Source: an uncultured Oscillospiraceae bacterium (GTDB taxonomy: Bacteria; Bacillota; Clostridia; Oscillospirales; Oscillospiraceae). Taken from it: 64,000 nt of DNA. Under the pieces are notes generated by a model. It made no database searches and was not told where the DNA came from. It saw nothing but the letters and a program-made list of their open reading frames with translations. A program made the position numbers and the translations under genes. This document shows, in pieces, positions 6,542-14,368 of the stretch (position 1 is the first letter of the stretch; each line of letters opens with the position of its first letter). The stretch is from positions 1-64,000 of the forward strand of contig CAKTVL010000004.1 in NCBI GenBank assembly GCA_934623575.1, written 5' to 3'.

Positions 6542-7900
6542 TTATTTTTCTACGATGACCGTGCCGCGGTTCCGCTCTGCCAGACCGTTCTGGATGCGGG
6601 CCAGGGTCCCCTCGAAGTCCATGGTGGTCTGCTCGCCGCTGGCCATGTCCTTGCAGGCGATGACGTTGTTCTTCACCTCGTCCTCGCCCAAAAAGACCAC
6701 ATAGGGCACGCCGGTCTTGTCGGCATAGTTCATCTTGGCCTTGAATTTCTTCTGCTCGGTGTACAGCTGGGTGCGTACGCCGGCGTCCCGCAGCCGGGTG
6801 GCCAGCGTCACTGCGGCGCTCAGGTCCTCCGTCATGGGCAGGATCAGCACGTCCGCCGGGGCGGTGGGCAGCTCGCTGTTCAGCATGCCCTGCTCGCCCA
6901 GCACATAGAACAGCCGGGTCAGCCCGATGGAGATGCCCACGCCGGGCAGCTGCTTGTCAGTGTAGTACTCCGCCAGGTTGTCGTACCGCCCGCCGGAGCA
7001 CACGGAGCCGATCTCCGGGTGATCCAGCAGCGCCGTCTCGTACACCGTGCCGGTGTAGTAGTCCAGGCCCCGGGCGATGGTCAGGTCCACGGCGAAATTC
7101 TCCTCCGGCACGCCAAAGGCGCCCAGATACTTCACCACGGTCTTCAGCTGGTCCAGGCCCTCGTCGAACACCTCGTTCCGCCCGGCATAGCCCTCCAGCG
7201 CCGCCAGCACCTGGTCGTTGCTGCCGGTGATGGCGATGAATTTCAGGATCTCATCGGCGCTCTCCGCGTCCACGCCCACCTCGTCGGTCAGCAGGGCGCG
7301 CACCTTCTCCGCGCCGATCTTGTCCAGCTTGTCCACGGTGCGCATGATGTCCCCGGACTTCTCCGTCAGCCCCAGCATAGCGTAAAAGCCGTTGAGGATC
7401 TTCCGGTTGTTCACCCGGATGCAGAACCGCTTCAGCCCCAGCTCGCTGAAGGCCCGGTAGATGATGGCCGGCATCTCCGCCTCGTTGGTGATGTCCAGCT
7501 TGCCGTCGCCGATCACGTCGATGTCCGCCTGATAGAACTCCCGGAACCGGCCCCGCTGGGCCCGCTCGCCCCGGTAGACCTTGCCGATCTGGTACCGGCG
7601 GAAGGGGAAGGACAGGTCATTGTAGTGCAGCGCCACATACTTGGCCAGCGGCACCGTCAGGTCGAACCGCAGCGCCAGATCGGCGTCGCCCTTGTTGAAG
7701 CGGTAGATCTGCTTCTCCGTTTCGCCGCCGCCCTTGGCCAGCAGCACCTCCGCCGCCTCGATCACCGGGGTGTCCAGCGGGGTGAAGCCGTACAGGGAAT
7801 AGGTGCGGCGCAGGATCTCCATCATCCGCTCCATCTGCTGCTGCGGCTTGGGCAGCAGCTCCATAAAGCCCGACAGGGTGCGGGGTGTCATCTCAGCCAT
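6542..7900 (-). CDS. hisS: Histidyl-tRNA synthetase
   Basis: Class II synthetase for tRNA-His, 452 residues. Motif 1 lies around LPKPQQQMERMMEILRRTY, motif 2 is YRGERAQRGRFREFYQ, the histidine signature RGLDYYTGTVYE is present, and the C-terminal anticodon domain contains DVLILPMTEDL. The start at 7900 follows AAAGGAG with a nine-base spacer and begins MAEMTPRTLSG; an upstream in-frame ATG at 7948 lies inside the preceding gene and lacks a ribosome site. The gene overlaps the end of the preceding membrane-protein gene by 8 bp, pointing to translational coupling in the T-box operon. Confidence 0.95.
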   Translation of the reverse strand: MAEMTPRTLSGFMELLPKPQQQMERMMEILRRTYSLYGFTPLDTPVIEAAEVLLAKGGGETEKQIYRFNKGDADLALRFDLTVPLAKYVALHYNDLSFPFRRYQIGKVYRGERAQRGRFREFYQADIDVIGDGKLDITNEAEMPAIIYRAFSELGLKRFCIRVNNRKILNGFYAMLGLTEKSGDIMRTVDKLDKIGAEKVRALLTDEVGVDAESADEILKFIAITGSNDQVLAALEGYAGRNEVFDEGLDQLKTVVKYLGAFGVPEENFAVDLTIARGLDYYTGTVYETALLDHPEIGSVCSGGRYDNLAEYYTDKQLPGVGISIGLTRLFYVLGEQGMLNSELPTAPADVLILPMTEDLSAAVTLATRLRDAGVRTQLYTEQKKFKAKMNYADKTGVPYVVFLGEDEVKNNVIACKDMASGEQTTMDFEGTLARIQNGLAERNRGTVIVEK

Positions 7901-8426
7901 TTTCCGTTTCTCCTTTATTTTCGGTAGTTTCGTTTGTGTCGTCTGCACCGTCGGCGCCGGCTTCGCCGCTTTCCGGCGCTTCTATGCGGTTTTCCATGCG
8001 TTCTGCGTCGTTCTTGATCTCATTCTCATGGCCCTCCAGCGTGTGGGACGCCTCCTCCCGGGCCGCTTCCGCCTCCGCCTCCTGCTTCAGCTCCGTGGCC
8101 ACCTGCCGGTATATGTCGTCCAGCGCCGCGCCTTTTTTGACGCCCACGCGCCGCCCGATGGCGCCGCCGATCAGCAGCACCACCAGTCCCACCAGCCACA
8201 GCCGGGGCACGAAAACCGGCAGCAGCAGCCCCGGCAGCGCGCCCACCCACACGCCGATCTCGGTGTAGTGGCCCTGCACGGCGTGGTACACGCCCTTTTT
8301 CTCCCGCAGCTGGGCGGTCCGCTTCAGCTGGGCGGCGCACAGGCCGATGCGCAGCAGCGCCAGCGCCGTCAGCGGGATGAAGATGTCCCGGACGTGGGTG
8401 TTGATGAAATCGATCACAGCGTTCAT
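7893..8426 (-). CDS. Small membrane protein of unknown function heading the hisS operon (177 aa)
   Basis: Starts MNAVIDFINTHVRDIFIPLT after AAAAGGAG. It has one hydrophobic segment near the N-terminus (14-32) and a hairpin of two more (68-105), then a basic patch (RRVGVKK) and a long charged, acidic tail rich in E, A and N (about 125-177) that is probably cytoplasmic and partly coiled coil. I do not recognise the family. It is the first gene after the Asp-type T-box, and its 3' end overlaps hisS by 8 bp, so it is expressed in step with tRNA charging genes; the reason is unclear. Confidence 0.75.
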   Translation of the reverse strand: MNAVIDFINTHVRDIFIPLTALALLRIGLCAAQLKRTAQLREKKGVYHAVQGHYTEIGVWVGALPGLLLPVFVPRLWLVGLVVLLIGGAIGRRVGVKKGAALDDIYRQVATELKQEAEAEAAREEASHTLEGHENEIKNDAERMENRIEAPESGEAGADGADDTNETTENKGETENG

Positions 8427-8461
8427 AGCGTTCTCCTTTTGTGGATGTTGGCCCGGCGACG

Positions 8462-8500
8462 AAAAAAACGCTCCCGTCCCCGGTATTGGGACGAGAGCGT
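8462..8500 (-). terminator. T-box attenuator terminator before the hisS operon
   Basis: A 13-bp stem (8500-8488 / 8480-8468, with one G-U pair) and a 7-nt loop, followed by seven U on the minus strand. Confidence 0.88.
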
Positions 8501-8700
8501 TACAACACTTCGTGGTGCCACCCAAATTCGGCCTTGCGGCCCTTTTGTGCTCCTGGTACGGGGAGCGCGCCGTGGATGTTTCCATCCCCGCTCGCTCGCT
8601 GTCTTGACCTGCTCCTTGCCGCGGCGCGCTTCCAGCCATGGCGCGCCTCTCTTGCAGCGGCGGTGTACAGGCTACTCCTGCGAGGTCTGCACGGTTGCTC
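8462..8700 (-). promoter_or_regulatory. T-box riboswitch, probably aspartate type, upstream of the hisS-aspS operon
   Basis: The minus strand has the T-box GGGTGGCACCACG (8523-8511) and an attenuator terminator (arms 8500-8488 and 8480-8468, seven U at 8468-8462). The bulge UGGC would pair with GCCA. Discriminator base G fits bacterial tRNA-Asp, whereas tRNA-His has C. A GAC codon followed by A at 8603-8601 is a plausible Asp specifier. So the leader probably senses uncharged tRNA-Asp although hisS comes before aspS. The specifier placement is tentative. Confidence 0.87.
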
Positions 8701-8703
8701 TTT

Positions 8704-8732
8704 ATTCTATGCGATTTCGCTCCGGTTGTCAA
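8704..8732 (-). promoter_or_regulatory. Sigma-A-type promoter for the hisS-aspS operon
   Basis: TTGACA (8732-8727), 17-bp spacer, TAGAAT (8709-8704) on the minus strand. The -35 box contains the stop codon of mgsA (8731-8729). Confidence 0.8.
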
Positions 8733-9145
8733 GCCGTAAACGGTTTGTTCTTGGGGTTGACGATGTCGCGCCAATCCAGGTCGCCGCGGTCCAGACCCAG
8801 CACCAGCATCTCGGCGGTGGCCAGGTTGCTGGCGAAGGGCACGTTGTTCTGGTCGCACAGGCGGGAGATATAGGCGATGTCCGTGTCCGGCGTCTTTTGG
8901 TTGGGGTCGGCGAAGCACAGTACCATGTCGATCTCGTTATAGGCAATGCGCGCGGCGATCTGCTGCCCGCCGCCGTGGGCGAAGGACAGAAAACGGTGTA
9001 TGGTCAGTCCGGTGGCATCGGCGATCTGCTGTCCGGTGCGGGCGGTGGCGCAGAGGGTGTGCTTGGCCAGGATGCCGCAGTAGGCGGTGCAGAACTGGAC
9101 CATCAGCTCCTTGCGGTTGTCGTGTGCCATCAGTGCAATATTCAT
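8729..9145 (-). CDS. mgsA: Methylglyoxal synthase
   Basis: Converts dihydroxyacetone phosphate to methylglyoxal and phosphate, a bypass of lower glycolysis. The 138 residues contain the N-terminal ALMAHDNRKELM, the phosphate-binding SFAHGGGQQIAARI and the catalytic-Asp region CFADPNQKTPDTDI, all characteristic of MgsA, with the usual family length. The start at 9145 follows AAAGGAG. It lies 16 bp after a MinD-like gene and is probably the last gene of the mscL-rsmG-minD-mgsA run. Confidence 0.95.
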   Translation of the reverse strand: MNIALMAHDNRKELMVQFCTAYCGILAKHTLCATARTGQQIADATGLTIHRFLSFAHGGGQQIAARIAYNEIDMVLCFADPNQKTPDTDIAYISRLCDQNNVPFASNLATAEMLVLGLDRGDLDWRDIVNPKNKPFTA

Positions 9146-9161
9146 AGAAAGGCTCCTTTCA

Positions 9162-9899
9162 TTATATCTTCATCAGGGGCGTTTTCTGGCCCATGATGCG
9201 TCTGGCGATGTTTTCATAGGCGCGGGCGGCGTAAAAATTCCGCTCCCGCAGCACCAACCCCCGGTTCAGGCAGAAAGACACATCCGGGTCCTCCGGCACC
9301 ACGCCCAGCAGCGGCAGCCCCGCCTGGTCGATGGCGTCGTCAATGGTGGTGCGCAGCTGGCGCAGCACTCTTTTGGATACGCGCCCCACCACCAGATGCA
9401 CCGCCCCGTTGGGGAAGGCGGACAGCTCTGCGGCGGTGCGCTGGGCGTCCCGCATGGCGGACACGTCCGTGGTGGTGATGACGATCACCTGGTCGGCCAT
9501 ACAGGCCGCCATCTGAAAGCCCTGGCCCAGTCCGGCCGGCGCGTCGATCAGGCACCAGTCATAGCTCTCCCGTATGGCGCTGGCCAGGCCCTGTATTTTC
9601 GGCACCGACAGCGCCAGCGGCCGGTCGGCCATGGGCGCGGTCAGCAGGGAGAGGGAGGGGTACCTCGGGTGCTGCACCACCGCTTCGGACAGGGAGCAGC
9701 GGCCCTCCAGCACGTCGGAAAAGTCCATCAGCGCCCGGTCGCTGAGCCCAAGGGCCAGGTCCAGGTTCCGCAGGGTGATGTCACAGTCCAGACACAGCAC
9801 CCGCTGTCCCTCGTGGGCCAGCGCCAGCGCCACATTGGCGGTGAACGTCGTCTTGCCGGTGCCGCCCTTGCCGGACACCACTGCGATGATCTTGCCCAT
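9162..9899 (-). CDS. MinD-like P-loop ATPase
   Basis: A 245-residue ParA/MinD superfamily ATPase with deviant Walker A KGGTGKTTFTANVALALA at the N-terminus, switch regions LDCDITLRNLDLALGL and DAPAGLG, and a C-terminal basic/hydrophobic stretch (ARAYENIARRIMG) that could act as a membrane-targeting helix as in MinD. It would help place the division site or a polar partner. No minC or minE lies beside it, so its partner is unknown. Start at 9899 after AAGGAGG. Neighbours are rsmG upstream and mgsA downstream. Confidence 0.85.
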   Translation of the reverse strand: MGKIIAVVSGKGGTGKTTFTANVALALAHEGQRVLCLDCDITLRNLDLALGLSDRALMDFSDVLEGRCSLSEAVVQHPRYPSLSLLTAPMADRPLALSVPKIQGLASAIRESYDWCLIDAPAGLGQGFQMAACMADQVIVITTTDVSAMRDAQRTAAELSAFPNGAVHLVVGRVSKRVLRQLRTTIDDAIDQAGLPLLGVVPEDPDVSFCLNRGLVLRERNFYAARAYENIARRIMGQKTPLMKI

Positions 9900-9921
9900 T
9901 TGGCCCTCCTTCCTGCGCCGC

Positions 9922-10620
9922 TCAGATCAGCGGCGCTTTTTTGATGCGGGCAAAGGCCCGCGGGAACTGCTTCGGTGTGGGCTGCACCTTGTCGATATAC
10001 ACGATGCGGTGCACCACGTTTGTCTCCGGCACGGTGTAGTCCCGGCTGCCGGTCAGGCGCCCGCCCAGCTGGGCGATGGCGCTTCTGGCGTCGGCGATCT
10101 CCTGGTCGGTGGAGGTGGATTTCATGGCGGCAAACTGCCCGCCCACCTTCACCAGCGGCAGCGTCAGCTCGCACAGCACGTTCAGCTGCGCCACCGCCCG
10201 TGAGGCCGCCAGGTCAAATTTTTCCCGGTGCTGCGCGGCGAATTCCTCCGCCCGGGCGTGGACGCACTTCACGTTCCGCAGTCCCAGCGCGTCGCAGACC
10301 TCCTGCAGAAAGTCCACCCGCTTGCCCAGACTGTCCAGCAGCGTGAAGCGTCCCTCCGGGGCCAGTATGGCCAGCACCAGGCCCGGGAATCCTGCGCCGG
10401 TGCCCACGTCGATGACCCTTTTGCTCTTCAGCTCCAGCTGCGCCGCCAGGGCCGCGCAGTCCAGCAGGTGCAGCGTGGCCACGTCCCGCTCCTCCGTGAT
10501 GGCCGTCAGGTTCATCACCTTGTTTTTTTCCAGCAGCAGCCCGGCGTAGCGCTCCAGCTGCTCCGCGGCGGAGGCGTCCAGCCCCAGGACGGATAGCCCG
10601 GCGGTGAGGATCTCTCTCAT
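9922..10620 (-). CDS. rsmG: 16S rRNA (guanine-527-N7)-methyltransferase
   Basis: SAM-dependent methyltransferase that modifies G527 of 16S rRNA. The 232 residues contain [14 protein letters not shown], the SAM motif [27 protein letters not shown] and the SRAVA motif, all typical of RsmG/GidB. Its ATG overlaps the mscL stop in an ATGA arrangement, which fixes the start at 10620 and indicates translational coupling. In many Firmicutes rsmG lies close to parAB and the origin, as it does here. Confidence 0.95.
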   Translation of the reverse strand: MREILTAGLSVLGLDASAAEQLERYAGLLLEKNKVMNLTAITEERDVATLHLLDCAALAAQLELKSKRVIDVGTGAGFPGLVLAILAPEGRFTLLDSLGKRVDFLQEVCDALGLRNVKCVHARAEEFAAQHREKFDLAASRAVAQLNVLCELTLPLVKVGGQFAAMKSTSTDQEIADARSAIAQLGGRLTGSRDYTVPETNVVHRIVYIDKVQPTPKQFPRAFARIKKAPLI

Positions 10621-11057
10621 TTCTGCTGCTCTTTCAGCAGGTCGCGGATCTCGGCCAGCAGCTCCTCGCTGGTGGGCTTGGGCTCCTCCTCTTCGGCGGG
10701 GGCCTCCTCCTCTTTCTTCTTGAGGGAGGCCAGCTTGTTCATGGCCTTGACCAGCAGGAACATGGCGAAGGCCACGATGATGAAGTCCAGGATCACCGCC
10801 AGCAGGTTGCCGATGCCCAGGGTCACGGCGGCTTGTGCCACATTGCCCGCTTCGTCCAGAATTTCCGGTTTCAGCAGGATGTTCCACTGGGTCAGGTCGA
10901 TGCCGCCGATGACCAGCCCGATCAGGGGCATGATGATGTCGTTGACGATGGATGTGGTGATCTTGCCGAAGGCGGCGCCGATGACCACGCCGATGGCCAT
11001 GTCCATGACGTTGCCGCGCATGGCGAAGGTCTTGAATTCTGCGAAAAACTTCTTCAT
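10617..11057 (-). CDS. mscL: Large-conductance mechanosensitive channel
   Basis: Membrane pore that opens under osmotic downshock. The 146 residues start [20 protein letters not shown], with TM1 (15-45) containing [22 protein letters not shown]2 around 82-105 ([20 protein letters not shown]), and a charged cytoplasmic helix ([11 protein letters not shown]) at the C-terminus. An acidic linker of glutamates makes it a little longer than usual. Only 56 bp separate it from serS, with a small palindrome just before its ribosome site. It is the first gene of the rsmG unit. Confidence 0.95.
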   Translation of the reverse strand: MKKFFAEFKTFAMRGNVMDMAIGVVIGAAFGKITTSIVNDIIMPLIGLVIGGIDLTQWNILLKPEILDEAGNVAQAAVTLGIGNLLAVILDFIIVAFAMFLLVKAMNKLASLKKKEEEAPAEEEEPKPTSEELLAEIRDLLKEQQK

Positions 11058-11113
11058 TTGTCCAAAACTCCTATACGAAGCGTATAATCAAGCGGAAATA
11101 TTACGAAACAAAA

Positions 11114-12436
11114 TCAGTGCAGCGGCACCAGACGCTCCTTGCCGCCCATGTAGGGCTGCAGCGCCTTGGGCACCAGCACGGAGCCGTCCTCCTGCAGGTT
11201 GTTCTCCAGCAGGGCGATGAGCATGCGGGGCGGGGCTACCACGGTGTTGTTCAGCGTGTGGGGCAGATACAGCTTGCCGTCCTCGCCGCGGACGCGGATC
11301 TTCAGCCGCCGGGCCTGGGCGTCGCCCAGGTTGGAGCAGGAGCACACCTCGAAGTACTTCTGCTGGCGGGGGGACCAGGCCTCGATGTCGCAGCTCTTGC
11401 ACTTCAGGTCCGCCAGGTCGCCGGAGCAGCACTCCAGCTGCCGCACGGGGATGTCCAGGCTGCGGAACAGCTCCACGGACCAGCGCCACATCTTCTCGTA
11501 CCAGGCCTTGGATTCCTCGGGCCTGCAGACCACGATCATCTCCTGCTTCTCAAACTGGTGGATGCGGTACACGCCCCGCTCCTCGATGCCGTGTGCGCCC
11601 TTCTCCTTGCGGAAGCAGGGGGAGTAGGAGGTCAGCGTCTGGGGCAGCTTGTCCTCCGGCAGGATCTGGTCGATGAACTTGCCGATCATGGAGTGCTCGC
11701 TGGTGCCGATGAGATACAGGTCCTCGCCCTCGATCTTATACATCATGGCGTCCATGTCCGTCTGGCTCATGACGCCCTCCACCACGTTGCCGTGGATCAT
11801 AAACGGCGGAATGCAGTAGGTGAAGCCCTTGTCGATCATAAAGTCACGGCCATAGGCGGTGACAGCGGAGTGCAGCCGCGCGATGTCGCCCATCAGGTAA
11901 TAGAAGCCGTTGCCGCTGACCCGGGCGGCGGCGTCCATGTCTACGCCGTCGAAGCGCTCCATGATCTCTGTGTGGTAGGGGATGGGGAAGTCCGGGGTTT
12001 TCGGCTCGCCGAAGCGCTCCACCTCCACATTGCAGCTGTCATCGGGGCCGATGGGCACGCTCTCGTCGATGATCTGGGGGATGACCAGCAGCAGCTTGTT
12101 CATGGCCGCCTCGGCGTTGGCCTTTTTCTCCTCCAGCCGGGCCATGCGCTCGGCGCTGGCCTTCACGGCGGCGTTGTTGGCGTCGATCTCCGCCTGGATG
12201 GCGGCCTTCTCGCTCTCGTTCGCGCACTTCTTCAGCCGGCCGAACAGCGGGCCGTTGGCCTTGGACAGCTTGTTGCGCTCGGCCTTCAGGGCCTCGCCCT
12301 CGTTGATGGCCTCCCGGCGCTCGGCATCCAGGGCGATGACCTCGTCCACCAGGGGCAGCTTGGCGTTCTGGAACTTCTTGCGGATGTTCTCCTTTACGAC
12401 GTCCGGGTTCTCCCGGATAAATTTAATGTCCAGCAT
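11114..12436 (-). CDS. serS: Seryl-tRNA synthetase
   Basis: Class II enzyme charging tRNA-Ser (and tRNA-Sec where present). The 440 residues begin MLDIKFIRENPDVVKENIRK and include the long N-terminal coiled coil (about 30-105), motif 2 CFRKEKGAHGIEERGVYR, and motif 3 with LNNTVVAPPRMLIALLENN. The length is near the usual 425. The start at 12436 follows AAGAGGT. Unlike glyS and hisS-aspS, no T-box is visible in the 74 bp before it. A parS-like site lies in that gap. Confidence 0.95.
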   Translation of the reverse strand: MLDIKFIRENPDVVKENIRKKFQNAKLPLVDEVIALDAERREAINEGEALKAERNKLSKANGPLFGRLKKCANESEKAAIQAEIDANNAAVKASAERMARLEEKKANAEAAMNKLLLVIPQIIDESVPIGPDDSCNVEVERFGEPKTPDFPIPYHTEIMERFDGVDMDAAARVSGNGFYYLMGDIARLHSAVTAYGRDFMIDKGFTYCIPPFMIHGNVVEGVMSQTDMDAMMYKIEGEDLYLIGTSEHSMIGKFIDQILPEDKLPQTLTSYSPCFRKEKGAHGIEERGVYRIHQFEKQEMIVVCRPEESKAWYEKMWRWSVELFRSLDIPVRQLECCSGDLADLKCKSCDIEAWSPRQQKYFEVCSCSNLGDAQARRLKIRVRGEDGKLYLPHTLNNTVVAPPRMLIALLENNLQEDGSVLVPKALQPYMGGKERLVPLH

Positions 12437-12493
12437 GGTTTTTACCTCTTATCTCCATGTATAGTCTCCCTCCGGTGCGGGCAGGGGAGGGGA

Positions 12494-12509
12494 TGTTTCA
12501 CATGAAACG
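12494..12509. other. parS-like centromere site 1
   Basis: TGTTTCACATGAAACG matches the conserved bacterial parS palindrome TGTTTCACGTGAAACA at 14 of 16 positions. It directly abuts the parB stop codon. It is one of four copies flanking parAB. Confidence 0.85.
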
Positions 12510-12510
12510 C

Positions 12511-13377
12511 TTACCGGCGCCCCAGCTTTTCCAGCGCCTCCAGCAGCGCGTTCAGGTCGTCGGTGCCGTAGTACTCCAGCTCCACGCGGCCCTTCTTCTT
12601 GCCGTTAACGATACGGCAGGGCCGGCCCAGCTTCTCGCCCAGCTCACGGGCGGCCTCCTCAACATAATTGACGGAAAGCGCGTCCTTCTGGGGCTTTTCT
12701 TTTTTCTCGGCGGTGAGCTTTTTTACCAGCAGCTCCGTCTGCCGCACGGACAGCGCGTCCTTGACCACCGTCTCCGCGGTGGTCTGCTGCATTTTGACGC
12801 TCAGCGGCAGCAGCGCCCTGGCGTGACCGGCGGACAGCCGCCCGTCCTCCACCATGGCCCGCACCGGCTCGCACAGGCCCAGCAGCCGCAGGGCGTTGGT
12901 CACCGCGGGTCGGGACTTGCCCACACGCTGGGCGCATTCCTCCTGCGTCATGCCGTACTGCTCCGTCAGCACCCGGTAGCCCTCGGCCTCTTCGATGGGA
13001 TTCAGGTCCTCCCGCTGCAGGTTTTCGATCATGGCCAGCTCCATGGCCTTGCGGTCGTCGGCCTCGATGACCACCGCCGGTACCTGGGTCAGCCCGGCCA
13101 TCCGCGCCGCCCGCCACCGCCGCTCGCCGGCGATGATCTGATAGTACCCGGATTGCAGCTTGCGCACCGTCAGCGGCTGGATGATGCCGTGTATGCGGAT
13201 GGAGTCCGCCAGATCGCTCAGGGCCTCCGGCTCAAAGTTCTTTCTGGGCTGGGTGGAGCAGCTCTCCACCTGGCTGATGGGCAGCAGCAGGGAGGAGGAG
13301 CGCTCGTCCTTGGCGGCGATGACATCGTCGCCCAACAGCGCGCTCAGGCCCTTGCCAAGACCTTTCGTATTTGCCAT
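12511..13377 (-). CDS. parB: Chromosome-partitioning protein ParB
   Basis: CTP-dependent DNA clamp that loads at parS and spreads, recruiting SMC and stimulating ParA. The 288 residues start MANTKGLGKGLSALLGDD, then the CTPase fold with box GERRWRAARMAG and ENLQREDLNPIEEA, the HTH region (VGKSRPAVTNALRLL), and a C-terminal dimerisation domain ending LLEALEKLGRR. The start at 13377 follows AAAGGAG. It is 17 bp downstream of parA, and four parS-like sites flank the pair. Confidence 0.95.
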   Translation of the reverse strand: MANTKGLGKGLSALLGDDVIAAKDERSSSLLLPISQVESCSTQPRKNFEPEALSDLADSIRIHGIIQPLTVRKLQSGYYQIIAGERRWRAARMAGLTQVPAVVIEADDRKAMELAMIENLQREDLNPIEEAEGYRVLTEQYGMTQEECAQRVGKSRPAVTNALRLLGLCEPVRAMVEDGRLSAGHARALLPLSVKMQQTTAETVVKDALSVRQTELLVKKLTAEKKEKPQKDALSVNYVEEAARELGEKLGRPCRIVNGKKKGRVELEYYGTDDLNALLEALEKLGRR

Positions 13378-13394
13378 ACTGCGTCTGTCTCCTT

Positions 13395-14153
13395 TCAGCA
13401 GTTGTTCTTTCGCAGAAATTCCGCCGCCAGCGCCATATACGCGTCCGCGCCCCGGCAGGCCCGGTCGTAGGCGGTGATGGGCTTTCCGTGGCTTGGCGCC
13501 TCGCTGAGCCGCACGTTCCGGGGGATCACGGTGCTGTACACCTTGGCCCCGAAGAACCGCTTCAGCTCCTGGGCCACCTGAATGCTCAGGTTGGTCCGCC
13601 CGTCGTACATGGTCAGCAGTACGCCCTCGATCTCCAGCCCGGGATTCATGCTGCGCCGCACGATGCGCACGGTGTTCATCAGGTCGCTCAGGCCCTCCAG
13701 CGCGTAGTACTCGCCCTGCACCGGCACCAGCAGGCTGTTGGCGGCGCACAGGGCGTTCAGCGTCAGCAGCTCCAGCGACGGCGGGCAGTCGATAAAGATA
13801 AAGTCATACTGCTCCGCCACCTGCCGCAGCGCGGCCTTCAGCAGGAACTGCCGGTCGTCCATGTTGATCATCTCCACGCCCGCGCCGGCCAGCGCCTTGC
13901 TGCTGGGCAGCACGTCGCCATAGGGGGTGGTCACGATGAGCTGCGCTGTCTCCACGCCGTTGATCAGCGCGTCATACACGCCGTTGCCCGTGGATTTGTC
14001 CACGCCCATGCCGCTGGTGGCGTTGGCCTGCGGGTCAAAGTCGCACAGCAGCACCCGCTTGCCTGCCGCCTTTACGGCTGCGGCCAGATTCACGCAGGTG
14101 GTGGTCTTGCCCACGCCGCCCTTCTGATTTACGATCGCAATGATCTTCGCCAC
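13395..14153 (-). CDS. parA: Chromosome-partitioning ATPase ParA (Soj)
   Basis: Deviant Walker ATPase working with ParB in origin segregation and replication control. The 252 residues contain KGGVGKTTTCVNLAAAV, CDFDPQANATSGMG, IDCPPSLELLTLNAL and the DNA-binding basic C-terminal region (YSTVIPRNVRLSEAPSHGKP). The start codon is GTG at 14153 with a purine-rich ribosome site AGAGAGGAAGGGGG. parB follows by 17 bp in the same operon. Three parS-like sites lie upstream. Confidence 0.95.
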   Translation of the reverse strand: MAKIIAIVNQKGGVGKTTTCVNLAAAVKAAGKRVLLCDFDPQANATSGMGVDKSTGNGVYDALINGVETAQLIVTTPYGDVLPSSKALAGAGVEMINMDDRQFLLKAALRQVAEQYDFIFIDCPPSLELLTLNALCAANSLLVPVQGEYYALEGLSDLMNTVRIVRRSMNPGLEIEGVLLTMYDGRTNLSIQVAQELKRFFGAKVYSTVIPRNVRLSEAPSHGKPITAYDRACRGADAYMALAAEFLRKNNC

Positions 14154-14247
14154 GGCGATCCCCCTTCCTCTCTATGCTCTGATCTTCTTAGATAGTATAT
14201 ACCACCGGGCCGGTGGGTTCAAGAGGAAAGTACAAATTTCTCGCAGA

Positions 14248-14263
14248 TGTTTCACATGAAACG
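14248..14263. other. parS-like centromere site 2
   Basis: TGTTTCACATGAAACG, 94 bp upstream of the parA start, in the promoter region of the parAB operon. ParB bound here could also autoregulate parAB. Confidence 0.85.
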
Positions 14264-14287
14264 TTCCCCGACAGGGGGGGAGCGCTA

Positions 14288-14303
14288 TGTTTCACATGAA
14301 ACA
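14288..14303. other. parS-like centromere site 3
   Basis: TGTTTCACATGAAACA, 40 bp from site 2; 15 of 16 positions match the canonical parS. Confidence 0.87.
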
Positions 14304-14317
14304 TTCCATCGGATGCA

Positions 14318-14357
14318 GCAAGAAAGCGGGCCATGTTTCACATGAAACATGGCCCGC
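14318..14357 (-). terminator. Terminator-like hairpin after the GH13 gene
   Basis: A 32-bp near-perfect palindrome (14326-14357) with 15-bp arms, followed on the minus strand by CTTTCTTGC. It lies 12 bp after the amylase stop. The loop-proximal half is the parS-like site 4. Confidence 0.6.
14334..14349. other. parS-like centromere site 4, inside a terminator-like hairpin
   Basis: TGTTTCACATGAAACA forms the core of a larger 32-bp near-palindrome (14326-14357), so the site doubles as an RNA hairpin downstream of the amylase gene. Confidence 0.85.
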
Positions 14358-14368
14358 TCATCACAGTG

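Noticed and set aside
11058-11113. TATACGAAGCGTATA palindrome before mscL as a terminator or operator
   Set aside because: Arms of only six bases without a U-run; position next to the ribosome site could be chance.
12437-12493. T-box or attenuator upstream of serS
   Set aside because: Only 74 bp are available and there is no TGG-ACC T-box core or terminator hairpin.
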